Below are positions 37,857-49,105 of a stretch of DNA of 64,000 nt, piece after piece. The number at the start of each line of letters is the position of its first letter. Position 1 is the stretch's first letter. Below the pieces are notes generated by a model, which searched no databases, had not been told where the DNA came from, and saw only the letters and a program-made list of their open reading frames with translations. A program made the translations under genes and the position numbers. Source of the stretch: Ramlibacter humi (GTDB lineage: Bacteria > Pseudomonadota > Gammaproteobacteria > Burkholderiales > Burkholderiaceae_C); NCBI RefSeq assembly GCF_004681975.1, contig NZ_SMLK01000001.1, positions 558,001 through 622,000 of the forward strand. The letters are read 5' to 3'.

Positions 37857-38303
37857 TCAGGGGCAGTGCACCGTCGCGCCCGCGGTCGCGCACGCGCCGC
37901 GCGGGCCCATGAGCACGGCGCCCGCACGGTTGAGCCGCCTTCCATCGCTGTCCCAGCAGCCGCCCGGGTCGCAATGGGTGAGCACGGTTGGGCGTTCGAT
38001 CGTCACCGTGGCGGGTGGCGGCGGCGCGACGGGTGCTCGCCGCGGCTCGCGCGGCACGATCACCGGTGGCGCAACGGCGATCGGCGGCTGGGCCGCCGGC
38101 GAAGGCCGCTGCGCATCGCCGTTGCCGCCCAGGCAGGCACGCGCAGCCTGCGAGCGCACGGCCTCCACACGAGTGGCATCCCCATCGGCGCGCGCCGCCT
38201 GCAGCGCTTCCAGTGCCGCGCCGCACTCCGCCGACTTCAGCGGATCCTCCGCATGCGCCGTGCAGGCGAGTGCGGACAACGCGACGGCAAGCAGGAGACG
38301 CAT
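37857..38303 (-). CDS. secreted hypothetical protein (148 aa)
   Basis: AGGAGACG precedes ATG 38303. A signal peptide (MRLLLAVALSALACTAHA) is followed by a helical segment with two cysteines (SAECGAALE, RACLGGNG), a Pro-rich middle and a C-terminal part with four cysteines (HCDPGGCWDSDGRRLNR, GACATAGATVHCP). A periplasmic, disulfide-stabilised protein is likely. The CDPGGCWDSDG pattern recurs in small secreted Comamonadaceae proteins by impression only. Confidence 0.65.
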   Translation of the reverse strand: MRLLLAVALSALACTAHAEDPLKSAECGAALEALQAARADGDATRVEAVRSQAARACLGGNGDAQRPSPAAQPPIAVAPPVIVPREPRRAPVAPPPPATVTIERPTVLTHCDPGGCWDSDGRRLNRAGAVLMGPRGACATAGATVHCP

Positions 38304-38411
38304 GACCCTGGTTGGAAGCCGGTTCGCGCCTGAAGTTCTGCCGCGCGTTCCTACGCGAGCCGCCGCGCCGCGCCGACTTCGGTCGAGCGTGCGGCGATGC
38401 AGCATGGGGCC

Positions 38412-38624
38412 ATGCCCAACCCGGACACCAGCCCCACGCGCGCCAAGACCGGCACCGATCCGGCGCCTTCCGCGCCGGCCGAGCCCGACCATGGGGAGAA
38501 CACCGCCAGCACCCTCATCGAGGCGCCGATGAAGCCCCGCCGTTCGCGGCTGGAGGCGCACGACTTCCCCGACGGCGGCGGCAGCGGCGGCGCCGAAGCC
38601 TTCCGCCGCAGCCGCGTGAAGTGA
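38412..38624 (+). CDS. small hypothetical protein (70 aa)
   Basis: MPNPDTSPTRAKTGTDPAPS opens a Pro/Ala/Gly-rich, hydrophilic frame ending FRRSRVK. Composition resembles the acidic stress-type small protein at 41237. No clear ribosome site. The frame ends 49 bases before exonuclease III. Confidence 0.4.
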   Translation: MPNPDTSPTRAKTGTDPAPSAPAEPDHGENTASTLIEAPMKPRRSRLEAHDFPDGGGSGGAEAFRRSRVK

Positions 38625-38672
38625 TGCGGTCCTACGGCCGGGCCTCATCCGCCGCGCCATGATGGCCGGCCG

Positions 38673-39488
38673 ATGAAGATCGCGACGTACAACGTCAACG
38701 GCATCAAGAGCCGCCTGGCCAACCTGCTGGAGTGGCTGGAACGCGAGCAGCCGGACGTCGCTTGCCTGCAGGAGCTGAAGGCGCTGGACACGGCTTTCCC
38801 CCAGGCGGAGTTGCGCGACGCGGGCTACCACGCGCTGTGGAGAGGCCAGAGGTCGTGGAACGGCGTCGCCATCCTCAGCCGTTCGAAGGCGGAAGAAGTG
38901 CGCCGCGAACTGCCGGGCGACCCGGACGACGAACACAGCCGTTACCTGGAAGCCGCGATCGACGGCGTGCTGGTCGCTTGCCTGTACCTGCCCAACGGCA
39001 ACCCGCAGCCGGGGCCGAAGTTCGACTACAAGCTGCGCTGGTTCGAGCGACTGATCGAGCACGCGGCCACGCTGGTGCACAACGAGCACCCAGTGGTGAT
39101 CGCGGGCGACTACAACGTGGTGCCGACCGACTTCGACATCTACAACCCGCGCTCGTGGCGCAAGGATGCGTTGCTGCAGCCCGAAACCCGCGAGTGCTAC
39201 GAGCGGCTGCTGGCGCAGGGCTGGACCGACGCGCTGCGGCAGCTGTTTCCGCAGGAGCCCATCTACACGTTCTGGGACTATTTCCGCCAGCATTGGGAAC
39301 GTAACGCCGGGCTGAGGATCGATCATTTGTTGCTCAATCCCGCGCTGGCGCCGTCGCTGGCGGCGGCGGGAGTGGACACGTGGGTGCGCGGGCAGCCGCA
39401 CGCCAGCGACCATGCGCCCGCCTGGGTGCGCCTGGAAACGAAAAACGCGGCGGCGCCGCGCAAGCGGGCGGCCCGCAAGACCGCATGA
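38673..39488 (+). CDS. xthA: exodeoxyribonuclease III
   Basis: The 271-residue Mg-dependent exonuclease/AP endonuclease acts in base-excision repair. Motifs: MKIATYNVNGIKSRL, CLQELK (metal Glu), AGDYNVVP, LRIDHLL and the catalytic end SDHAPAWV. Length is normal, with a basic C-terminal extension (RKRAARKTA). The next gene starts 23 bases after the stop. Confidence 0.93.
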   Translation: MKIATYNVNGIKSRLANLLEWLEREQPDVACLQELKALDTAFPQAELRDAGYHALWRGQRSWNGVAILSRSKAEEVRRELPGDPDDEHSRYLEAAIDGVLVACLYLPNGNPQPGPKFDYKLRWFERLIEHAATLVHNEHPVVIAGDYNVVPTDFDIYNPRSWRKDALLQPETRECYERLLAQGWTDALRQLFPQEPIYTFWDYFRQHWERNAGLRIDHLLLNPALAPSLAAAGVDTWVRGQPHASDHAPAWVRLETKNAAAPRKRAARKTA

Positions 39489-39510
39489 CAGAAAACGAAA
39501 GGAGCTTCTC

Positions 39511-39873
39511 ATGACCATCCTGCTCGCCGCTTTCGACGACCGGCACGCCGCGCAACTGGCGGTGCACCAGCTCACCTCGGCCGGGATCGCCCGCGACGAC
39601 ATCCGCATCGAGCACAACCTCGAGAGGCTGCAGGCCACGGCGAAGAACGCGACGCGCGAGTCGTTGCTGAGCTCCATCGGGCGCATGTTCGCGGACCTGG
39701 TGCGCACCAACATCAACCACCACCAGCTCGACCTGGTCACCGAGGCCATCGAGCGCGGCGCCACCGTCCTGGTGGCGCGGGCGGGCGAAGGGCAGGCCGA
39801 CCGCGCGGCACAGCTGCTGCGCGAAGCCGGCGCCTTCAACGTCGGCGCGCAGGGCGCCGCGCAGCCGCACTGA
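39511..39873 (+). CDS. hypothetical protein (120 aa), alpha/beta stress-type
   Basis: AAAGGAG precedes MTILLAAFDDRHAAQLAVHQ. Repeated pattern of a beta strand followed by a helix (DDRHAAQLAVHQLTSAGIARDDIRI...ATVLVARAGEGQADRAAQLL) resembles the small ferredoxin-like domains of general stress proteins. No signal peptide. It sits between xthA and a GST gene, 4-23 bases apart, so it is probably in an operon with them. Confidence 0.6.
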   Translation: MTILLAAFDDRHAAQLAVHQLTSAGIARDDIRIEHNLERLQATAKNATRESLLSSIGRMFADLVRTNINHHQLDLVTEAIERGATVLVARAGEGQADRAAQLLREAGAFNVGAQGAAQPH

Positions 39874-39877
39874 GGCG

Positions 39878-40606
39878 ATGTACCAGCTGCATTACTGGCC
39901 CTCGATCCAGGGCCGCGGCGAGTTCGTGCGCCTCGCCGCCGGCGCGCCCTACGCCGACGTCGCGCGCGGCGAGGAAGATGAGGGCGAAGGCCTGCCCGCG
40001 ATGATGCGCATCCTGGAAGGGCCGGGCGTGGAGAGGCCGCCGTTCGCGTGTCCCTTCCTCATCGACGGCAGGCGCGTGATCGGCCAGACCGCGGCCATCC
40101 TGCAGTACCTGGGGCCGCGCCTGAAGCTGGTGGGCGCGTCCGAAGCCGACCGGCTGTGGACCCACCAGATCCAGCTGACCATCGCCGACATGGTGGTGGA
40201 AGCGCACGACATCCACCACCCGGTCGGCGCCAGCCTGTACTACGAAGACCAGAAGAAGGAATCGCTGCACCGCGCCCGGGAGTTCCGTCGCGAGCGCATC
40301 CCCAAGTTCCTGAACTGGTTCGAGACGGTGCTGGAGCGCAACCCGAAGAACAAGTCACGCGATGTGCCGAACCTGGTGGGCGCGCGCCCGAGTTACGCCG
40401 ACCTGTCGCTGTTCCAGCTGGTGGACGGCCTGCTGTACGCGCTGCCGAAGGCGACGAAGCGGATGCTGAAGAAGACGCCTCGCGTCGCGGCACTGCATGA
40501 AGCGGTGCCGCGCAATCGCCGGCTGGCAGCGTACCTTGCCAGCGAGCGCCGCATCGCGTTCAACGAGGAGGGTATCTTCCGGCGCTACCCCGAGCTGGAT
40601 GGCTAA
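39878..40606 (+). CDS. glutathione S-transferase family protein
   Basis: The 242-residue protein starts MYQLHYWPSIQGRGEFVRLA. An N-terminal thioredoxin-like domain with the GSH-site Pro in CPFLIDGRRVIGQTAAIL (cis-Pro replaced by FLIDG-type loop) is followed by an all-helical C-terminal domain with RPSYADLSLFQLVDG, the conserved N-capping Asp. It starts four bases after the previous gene. Substrate unknown. Confidence 0.85.
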   Translation: MYQLHYWPSIQGRGEFVRLAAGAPYADVARGEEDEGEGLPAMMRILEGPGVERPPFACPFLIDGRRVIGQTAAILQYLGPRLKLVGASEADRLWTHQIQLTIADMVVEAHDIHHPVGASLYYEDQKKESLHRAREFRRERIPKFLNWFETVLERNPKNKSRDVPNLVGARPSYADLSLFQLVDGLLYALPKATKRMLKKTPRVAALHEAVPRNRRLAAYLASERRIAFNEEGIFRRYPELDG

Positions 40607-41160
40607 CCCTTGAAGCCGTCGGCTTCGAGGAACGCCAGTTCCTCGGGCGTGCTGCGCCGCCCCAGCAGCGCATTGCGATGCGGGAAGCGCCCGAACCGCG
40701 CCACGATGTCGCGGTGATGCCGCGCCCAGCGCTCGCCGTCGCCGCCTTCTTCACGCGCCAGTGACAGCGCGCGCTCCTGGTCCGGCAGCCATTCCGAATG
40801 CGTGAAGGGCATGCGGAAGAACTGCTTCAGGTCCTGGTGCCTGCAGCGCGCGGCATGGCCACCCTGCATCGCCTGCTGGGCCACCACGCGCGCCAGGGCA
40901 TCGGTGGCATACACGCGGCCCGTGTCGCGAAAGGCGTTGCGCGGGAACTGGTCCAGCAGGATCAGCAGCGCGAGCGCACCGCCGGGTGACGCCGCCCAGC
41001 GCATCAACCCACCGCGCGCCGCGGCCTCGTGGCTGGGCAGGAAGCGGTGGCGAAAATCGGTGTCGAAAGCCTCGTCCTTCTGGTACCAGCGCTGCGGCCC
41101 CGCTTCGGACCAGAAGCGGCAGACGTCCTCGGGCGTGGCGATGTCTTGCGTTTCGGGCAT
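40603..41160 (-). CDS. DUF924 family protein
   Basis: The 185-residue protein has the DUF924 signature LLILLDQFPRNAFRDTGRVYATD and FFRMPFTHSEWLPDQERALSL, with RRSTPEELAFL at the end. The fold is TPR-like helical; the family is widespread and uncharacterised. ATG 41160 is preferred because the upstream extension is GC-rich and non-conserved. Its stop overlaps the convergent GST gene by four bases. Confidence 0.87.
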   Translation of the reverse strand: MPETQDIATPEDVCRFWSEAGPQRWYQKDEAFDTDFRHRFLPSHEAAARGGLMRWAASPGGALALLILLDQFPRNAFRDTGRVYATDALARVVAQQAMQGGHAARCRHQDLKQFFRMPFTHSEWLPDQERALSLAREEGGDGERWARHHRDIVARFGRFPHRNALLGRRSTPEELAFLEADGFKG

Positions 41161-41236
41161 GCCGGGATGGTATCGGCGCGTGCCTACAGCTGGCGCGGCG
41201 GGGGGCTTCCAGAATGGGTTGAAGGAGATTTCCACC

Positions 41237-41524
41237 ATGAGCAGCACCAGCATCGGCCGTGGCCCGGCGCACGGCAGCAACGAGAACCACGACGGCGACC
41301 CCACGCACAAGACGCTGGGCGAGGCGGCCTCGCAGGACGACGCGCCCAGCGGCAGCGAGGACATCCTGGACCAGGCCGCCCCCGATGTGCCCGCAGGCGT
41401 GAAGGGCGGCAAGGCGAAGCCCGGTATCGCCAAGGGACCGCAGAGCTACCCCGACGGCCCCAACGTGGAAGACAGCCCGTGGGAGCTGGAAGCCGCGCGC
41501 GGCCACCTGCCGAAAGACAAGTGA
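41237..41524 (+). CDS. small acidic hypothetical protein (95 aa)
   Basis: GAAGGAG lies ten bases upstream of MSSTSIGRGPAHGSNENHDG. Rich in Asp, Gly and Pro with no hydrophobic core; probably disordered, of a hydrophilin or stress character. The ribosome site is good, so expression is likely. Family not recognised. Confidence 0.6.
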   Translation: MSSTSIGRGPAHGSNENHDGDPTHKTLGEAASQDDAPSGSEDILDQAAPDVPAGVKGGKAKPGIAKGPQSYPDGPNVEDSPWELEAARGHLPKDK

Positions 41525-41592
41525 ACTGACGCGGAATCCTTGTCGCGGCCAGGACATCGCCTGCCTCGGCAGGGGCCAGGCGGGGGTGAACC

Positions 41593-41598
41593 TTAAAA
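41593..41598 (+). promoter_or_regulatory. possible -10 box for ygiQ
   Basis: TAAAAT lies 28 bases before the TTG start of the YgiQ gene. No convincing -35 is seen in the GC-rich flank. Confidence 0.25.
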
Positions 41599-41625
41599 TC
41601 GCGGGTTACCCTTCCGGACCCTGCC

Positions 41626-43950
<2,325 letters not shown>

Positions 43951-43985
43951 CCTGCGGCGGGCGCGCTGGCTACCATCGCCACGCC

Positions 43986-44735
43986 ATGCCCGCCGAACGC
44001 CTCTCCCTCGCCGGTGACGACACGCTGCGTGTCGAGCGCGTGCGCGCGCCCGGGCACGGCAACCAGTGGGGCGAGGTGCATCGGTCGCCGAATCGCCGGT
44101 GGATCCTGCCGGGCACCGGCGGCGTGCAGATGCGCAGCGGGGCGGGGCAGCTGCTGGTCGACGAGCTCACCGCGTTCCATCTGGCGCGCGGTCAGGACTA
44201 CCAGCTGCAGCACGAGGCGCCGCGGGCGCACCTGGTGCTGAGCCGGTCGCTGGCGGATGAAGAGCCCCCCGCGAAGGCCTGGCTGGTGGCGCCGCGCGAG
44301 CTGTATCGCCTGCGGCTCGCCGCGCGCGCATTGCGCGAAGGCGCGGCGCTGGAGGGTGTCGCGCGCGACGTCGATGTGTCGCTGGCGAGGTCCAGGGCGC
44401 TGGCCACGGACCCCGCGCCCGTTCCGCTGCAACGGGCCCGCCGCCTGTTGATGGCGGAAGGCGGGCATGCGCAGCGGCTGGAGGTGCTGGGCGAGGCCGC
44501 CGCGTGTTCGCCGTTCCACCTCTCGCGCCTGTTCGTGCGCCATCTCGGCGTGTCGCCGCATCAATACCGGCTGCAACTTCGCCTGGCGACCGCGCTGGGG
44601 CGCTTGGAAGACGGCGAGCATGATCTCGCCGGGCTGGCGCATGACCTGGGTTTCGCCAGCCAGAGCCACTTCGGCGCGGTGTTCCGGCGGGCGATCGGCG
44701 TGACGCCGGCGCAGGCGCGAAAGGCGTTGGTGTAG
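43986..44735 (+). CDS. AraC family transcriptional regulator
   Basis: The 249-residue protein has an N-terminal ligand/dimer domain (about residues 1-130) and a C-terminal double helix-turn-helix (about 150-245): LGEAAACSPFHLSRLFVRHL and LAHDLGFASQSHFGAVFRRA with GVTP following are typical. No effector is evident. It is co-directional with the DMT exporter 92 bases downstream, which it may control. Confidence 0.88.
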   Translation: MPAERLSLAGDDTLRVERVRAPGHGNQWGEVHRSPNRRWILPGTGGVQMRSGAGQLLVDELTAFHLARGQDYQLQHEAPRAHLVLSRSLADEEPPAKAWLVAPRELYRLRLAARALREGAALEGVARDVDVSLARSRALATDPAPVPLQRARRLLMAEGGHAQRLEVLGEAAACSPFHLSRLFVRHLGVSPHQYRLQLRLATALGRLEDGEHDLAGLAHDLGFASQSHFGAVFRRAIGVTPAQARKALV

Positions 44736-44827
44736 CGCGCGGCGCGGGAATGACGAAGGCGCGGCAGGAAAGCCATCGCGCAGGAATTTGATAGCGGATT
44801 CTTCTCGCGCTGCCCATACTCCGCCGC

Positions 44828-45748
44828 ATGGCCTCTTCGCTCGCCTTCGGCGCCGCCGCCGCATTCGCCGCGGCTCTCATGGGCGCCGGCTGGCAGCTCG
44901 TCTCACGCCACGGCGTCACCACCACGCTGGGCCCGCTGGACATGGCGGTGCTGCGCTACGGCGTGCCGGCGCTGGTGCTGCTGCCGCTGTGGTGGCGCGC
45001 GCTGCCGGCGGCGCGGCAAGCCGGCTTCCCTCTCGTCGCGCTGACGGTGCTCACCGGCGGGCTGCCGTTCGGCCTGCTGGTTCTCGCGGGCGCGCAATGG
45101 GCGCCCGCCGCGCACATCGCGGTGTTCGTCAGCGGGACGATCCCCGTGCTGGCCGCGCTGCTCGCGTGGGCCGGATGGCGCGAACGCATCGATGCATGGC
45201 GTGCCGGCGGCTTCGTCCTGGTGCTGGCGGGCGCGGCACTGCTCGCGCTGCGCGGGCAGGCGGCGGGCGAGGGCAGCTGGCGCGGCGACCTGCTGTTCCT
45301 GGTGGCGGCGCTGTGCTGGGCCGTGCACACGCACGCGTACCGGCGCACGGGACTCACGCCCTGGCAAGGCGCCGCGGTGATCAACGGCGGGTCGGCCTTG
45401 CTGCTGCTGCTCGTGCTGTCGTTCTCCGGCCCGTTGAAGCTCTGGACCGCGCCGTGGCAGGACGTCGCCCTGCAAGCCGTGTGGCAGGCGGTCATCGCCG
45501 GCCTTCTCGGCATCGTCACCTACATGGCCGCCGTGCGGCACCTGGGCGCCGCACGCGCCGCGCTCTCGGCGGCGCTGGTGCCGCCGCTGACGGCGGTGGG
45601 CGAAGTGCTGTTCCTCGGCGCGCCGGTGCAGCCGGCCGTGATGCTGTCGGCGGGACTGGTTGCACTCGGCGTGCTGCTGGCCGGCGGCCTGTTCGCCAGT
45701 GCCGGCGGACTCAGAACTGAACCCGCTCGTGGTCGTGGTTCGGCTTGA
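44828..45748 (+). CDS. EamA/DMT-family transporter
   Basis: The 306-residue protein has ten predicted membrane segments and two EamA repeats (first ending HIAVFVSGTIPVLAALLAW; second AALSAALVPPLTAVGEVLF). By family it exports a small metabolite. The 3' end overlaps the convergent KTSC gene by 38 bases. The neighbouring AraC-type gene is its likely regulator. Confidence 0.85.
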   Translation: MASSLAFGAAAAFAAALMGAGWQLVSRHGVTTTLGPLDMAVLRYGVPALVLLPLWWRALPAARQAGFPLVALTVLTGGLPFGLLVLAGAQWAPAAHIAVFVSGTIPVLAALLAWAGWRERIDAWRAGGFVLVLAGAALLALRGQAAGEGSWRGDLLFLVAALCWAVHTHAYRRTGLTPWQGAAVINGGSALLLLLVLSFSGPLKLWTAPWQDVALQAVWQAVIAGLLGIVTYMAAVRHLGAARAALSAALVPPLTAVGEVLFLGAPVQPAVMLSAGLVALGVLLAGGLFASAGGLRTEPARGRGSA

Positions 45749-45953
45749 TCACGGTGGCGATGTAGTGCCCCAGCGACTCGTGGTGTTCCAGCACGTCGAC
45801 CAGGCCTGAGAGTTCTTCGTCGCTCAGGTTCGGGTAGCCGTAGCGGGAATCGCTGCCGGCGAACTGCACCACCAGCATCCGTTTTTCCTCGTCGAAGCCC
45901 AGCCCGCGGATCGCCTGCGAGTCATGGATGGCCTTGAGGGGGATGACGGGCAT
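45711..45953 (-). CDS. KTSC domain protein (80 aa)
   Basis: The short acidic protein MPVIPLKAIHDSQAIRGLGF has the KTSC pattern: an S..I.G.GFD start, strand MLVVQFAGSDSRYGYPNLSD and the end GHYIATVIKPN. The family name refers to a C-terminal domain of lysyl-tRNA synthetase-like proteins; stand-alone copies are of unknown function. It overlaps the CoA-transferase gene by 32 bases at its start and a DMT gene at its end. Confidence 0.75.
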   Translation of the reverse strand: MPVIPLKAIHDSQAIRGLGFDEEKRMLVVQFAGSDSRYGYPNLSDEELSGLVDVLEHHESLGHYIATVIKPNHDHERVQF

Positions 45954-46848
45954 CGGTGGGTTCCAGCGTGTGCAGCGGCAGGTCCTTCTCTGCCGCCAGC
46001 CGGTCCAACTCTGCCCGGGTCTTGCCCGAGAGGAAGTGCGCGATGGCCCGGTGCGCCGTGGGCGAGAACATCGCCTTCATGTCGGACGATTCGACACCCG
46101 CCGCCTCGCACAGCGCGGCCGCGAAGTGCGGCTCGAGCGCGGCCACGGCCACCCGCCCGTCCAGGCAGGGGTACACGCGGTAGCCCGCATGCGCGCCGCC
46201 GACCGCGCCTTGCGGCTGGGTCAGGCCCCAGTGGCGCGGCAGCGCCAGGTACGCGGCGGCGCCGGCCAGCGCCACCTCGAAGTAGCGGCCTTCAGGATGC
46301 ACGTCGCCCGAGCCCGCATAGCGCTCGGCTTGCAGCAGCGCCGACTGCAGCACGGCTTCCGCGGCCATCAGCGAGCCGCCCATGTCCGCGAACAACGTGG
46401 CGGGCAAATCCAGGCCGGTGACCAGGCCGTGCTCGGCGAGATAGGTGAGATCGTGGCCCGGGATCTCGGCGCCCGCGCCCGGGCCGCCGACGATGGCCAC
46501 CTGGCACAGCGACGGGTAGCGGCTGTGCAGCTCGGGCCAGTCGAGCTTGAGCTTCTTCATCGCCGAGGGGCGGAACGAGGTGAGCAGCACGTCGGTCTTC
46601 GCCAGCTCGCGGTGTGCGACGGCCTGGCCTTCGGGCGTCTTCAGATCGGCGGTGAGCACCTTCACGCCCTCGTGCAGCTCTTCGTACGCACGCGGGTTGT
46701 AGTGCTTCATCGGATCGCCCGAAGGCGGCTCCAGCTTGAGGCAGGTGGCGCCCATGCGCCGGCAGCGCATCAGCGCGGCGGGGCCGGGCAGGTTGAGCGC
46801 GAGGCTGAGGATGCGGACGTTGGCGAGGGGGCGCGGGGCGTTGCTCAT
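45922..46848 (-). CDS. CaiB/BaiF-family CoA-transferase (AMACR-like)
   Basis: The 308-residue protein is a family III CoA-transferase: NVRILSLALNLPGPAALMRC, EPPSGDPMKHYNP and the DLTYLAEHGLVTG region are typical. It is shorter than the usual 380-400 residues; the C-terminal part is reduced and ends in a Pro/His-rich tail overlapping the KTSC gene. The conserved Asp that forms the anhydride appears to be in PGHDLTYLA. It lies 20 bases downstream of pobA and may handle an aromatic-acid CoA ester, by inference. Confidence 0.82.
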   Translation of the reverse strand: MSNAPRPLANVRILSLALNLPGPAALMRCRRMGATCLKLEPPSGDPMKHYNPRAYEELHEGVKVLTADLKTPEGQAVAHRELAKTDVLLTSFRPSAMKKLKLDWPELHSRYPSLCQVAIVGGPGAGAEIPGHDLTYLAEHGLVTGLDLPATLFADMGGSLMAAEAVLQSALLQAERYAGSGDVHPEGRYFEVALAGAAAYLALPRHWGLTQPQGAVGGAHAGYRVYPCLDGRVAVAALEPHFAAALCEAAGVESSDMKAMFSPTAHRAIAHFLSGKTRAELDRLAAEKDLPLHTLEPTDARHPPQGHP

Positions 46849-46868
46849 GCGGCAAGGCTACCAAAGCG

Positions 46869-48083
<1,215 letters not shown>

Positions 48084-48126
48084 TTAGGCGGCGGGGCCTT
48101 CACGCGAAAGCCGCGGCGGTAGCCGT

Positions 48127-48163
48127 TGTGCGATCATTGCCGCCTTTGCGCGATCATCGCGCA
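48127..48163. promoter_or_regulatory. three-box operator between pobA and its regulator
   Basis: TGTGCGATCATTGC (from 48127) is followed about 21 bases on by the near-perfect palindrome TGCGCGATCATCGCGCA (48147-48163). GCGATCAT repeats at that spacing match the direct-plus-inverted arrangement of PobR/PcaU operators. The palindrome ends 12 bases before the regulator's ATG and lies about 84 bases from the pobA start. Confidence 0.55.
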
Positions 48164-48175
48164 GACATCGCAACC

Positions 48176-48931
48176 ATGATCGCGCGCGCCGACTACATCG
48201 AGGGCATGGCCAAGGGCATGGCCGTGCTGGAGAGCTTCGACACCGAGCGCCAGCGGCTGAACGCCACGCTGGCCGCGCAGCGCGCCGGTCTGACCCGCGC
48301 CGCCGCGCGGCGGCACCTGCTGACGCTGGCGCACCTGGGCTACCTGGAAACCGACGGCAGCTGGTTCTGGCTGTCGCCCAAGGTATTGCGCTTTTCCGGC
48401 AGCTACCTGGCTTCGTCACGCCTGCCGCGCGCGCTGCAGCCCACGCTGGACCGGCTGGCCGCGCGCACCGGGGAGGGCCATTCGGCGGTGGTGCTCGACG
48501 GCGACCAGGTGGTCATCATCGCCCGCAGCGGGCCCACGCGGCTGCTGGCGTATGGCTTGCACCTGGGCGCGCGGCTGCCTGCGCACGCGACGTCCACGGG
48601 GCGCGTGCTGCTGGCGGGCAAGGCCAAGGCCGGGTTCACGGCGTGGCTCAAGGGCCGGGAACTGCCGAGATTGACCGCGCACACCACGGTCGAGCCTCGC
48701 CAGCTGCGGCGGATCGTCGAGCAGGTGCGGCAGCAGGACTTCTGCGTCGCCAGTGAGGAGCATGAGCTGGGCGTGCACGCCGCGTCGGTTCCGCTGAGGA
48801 ACCTGGAGGGGAAGGTCGTCGCGGCGCTGAACGTCGTCACCCGCCGGGAGCGGGTCGCAAGCCCCGTGCTTGAGCGGGAGGTGCTGCCGATGTTGCAAGA
48901 GGCGGCGCGGGAGGTACGTCCTCTTCTGTAG
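48176..48931 (+). CDS. pobR: IclR family regulator, PobR/PcaR type
   Basis: The 251-residue protein has an N-terminal winged helix (ADYIEGMAKGMAVLESFDTE...LTRAAARRHLLTLAHLGY) and a C-terminal effector domain with AHATSTGRVLLAG and SEEHELGVHAASVPL. The beginning YIEGMAKGMAVLESF is the PobR/PcaU style. ATG 48176 is chosen, because a GTG at 48128 falls inside the operator. By position it should activate pobA in response to 4-hydroxybenzoate. Confidence 0.87.
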   Translation: MIARADYIEGMAKGMAVLESFDTERQRLNATLAAQRAGLTRAAARRHLLTLAHLGYLETDGSWFWLSPKVLRFSGSYLASSRLPRALQPTLDRLAARTGEGHSAVVLDGDQVVIIARSGPTRLLAYGLHLGARLPAHATSTGRVLLAGKAKAGFTAWLKGRELPRLTAHTTVEPRQLRRIVEQVRQQDFCVASEEHELGVHAASVPLRNLEGKVVAALNVVTRRERVASPVLEREVLPMLQEAAREVRPLL

Positions 48932-48932
48932 C

Positions 48933-48959
48933 CGTCATTCCCGCCTCCGTGGGACGACG
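48933..48959. repeat. degenerate GTCATTCCCGC inverted repeat
   Basis: CGTCATTCCCGC, a CTCC-type loop and GTGGGACGACG form an imperfect hairpin two bases after the IclR gene. It is a decayed relative of the palindromes at 17126 and 37176 and may act as a transcription end. Confidence 0.45.
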
Positions 48960-48989
48960 CATGGGGCGGGATGTCGGCGCCAGACCAGG

Positions 48990-49080
48990 TAATAAGCAAA
49001 CAACATCTCCATCGTTGGTCTTTTATAACCAGACCCCCACAATTCCTGACGTTCTTATGGGGCCGCATTCGCGGCCCTTC
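48990..49080 (+). promoter_or_regulatory. sulfate operon promoter and leader region with hairpin
   Basis: An AT-rich island (ATAAGCAAACAACATCTCC, TTTTATAACC) stands out from the GC-rich surroundings. TATAAC at 49024-49029 is a plausible -10. The AT-rich half-sites are consistent with CysB control by family precedent. In the leader GGGCCGC, ATTC and GCGGCCC (49060-49077) form a 7-base stem followed by TT, 29 bases before the start codon. Confidence 0.4.
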
Positions 49081-49105
49081 GCATCCCGGGGAACCAACGA
49101 TCATC

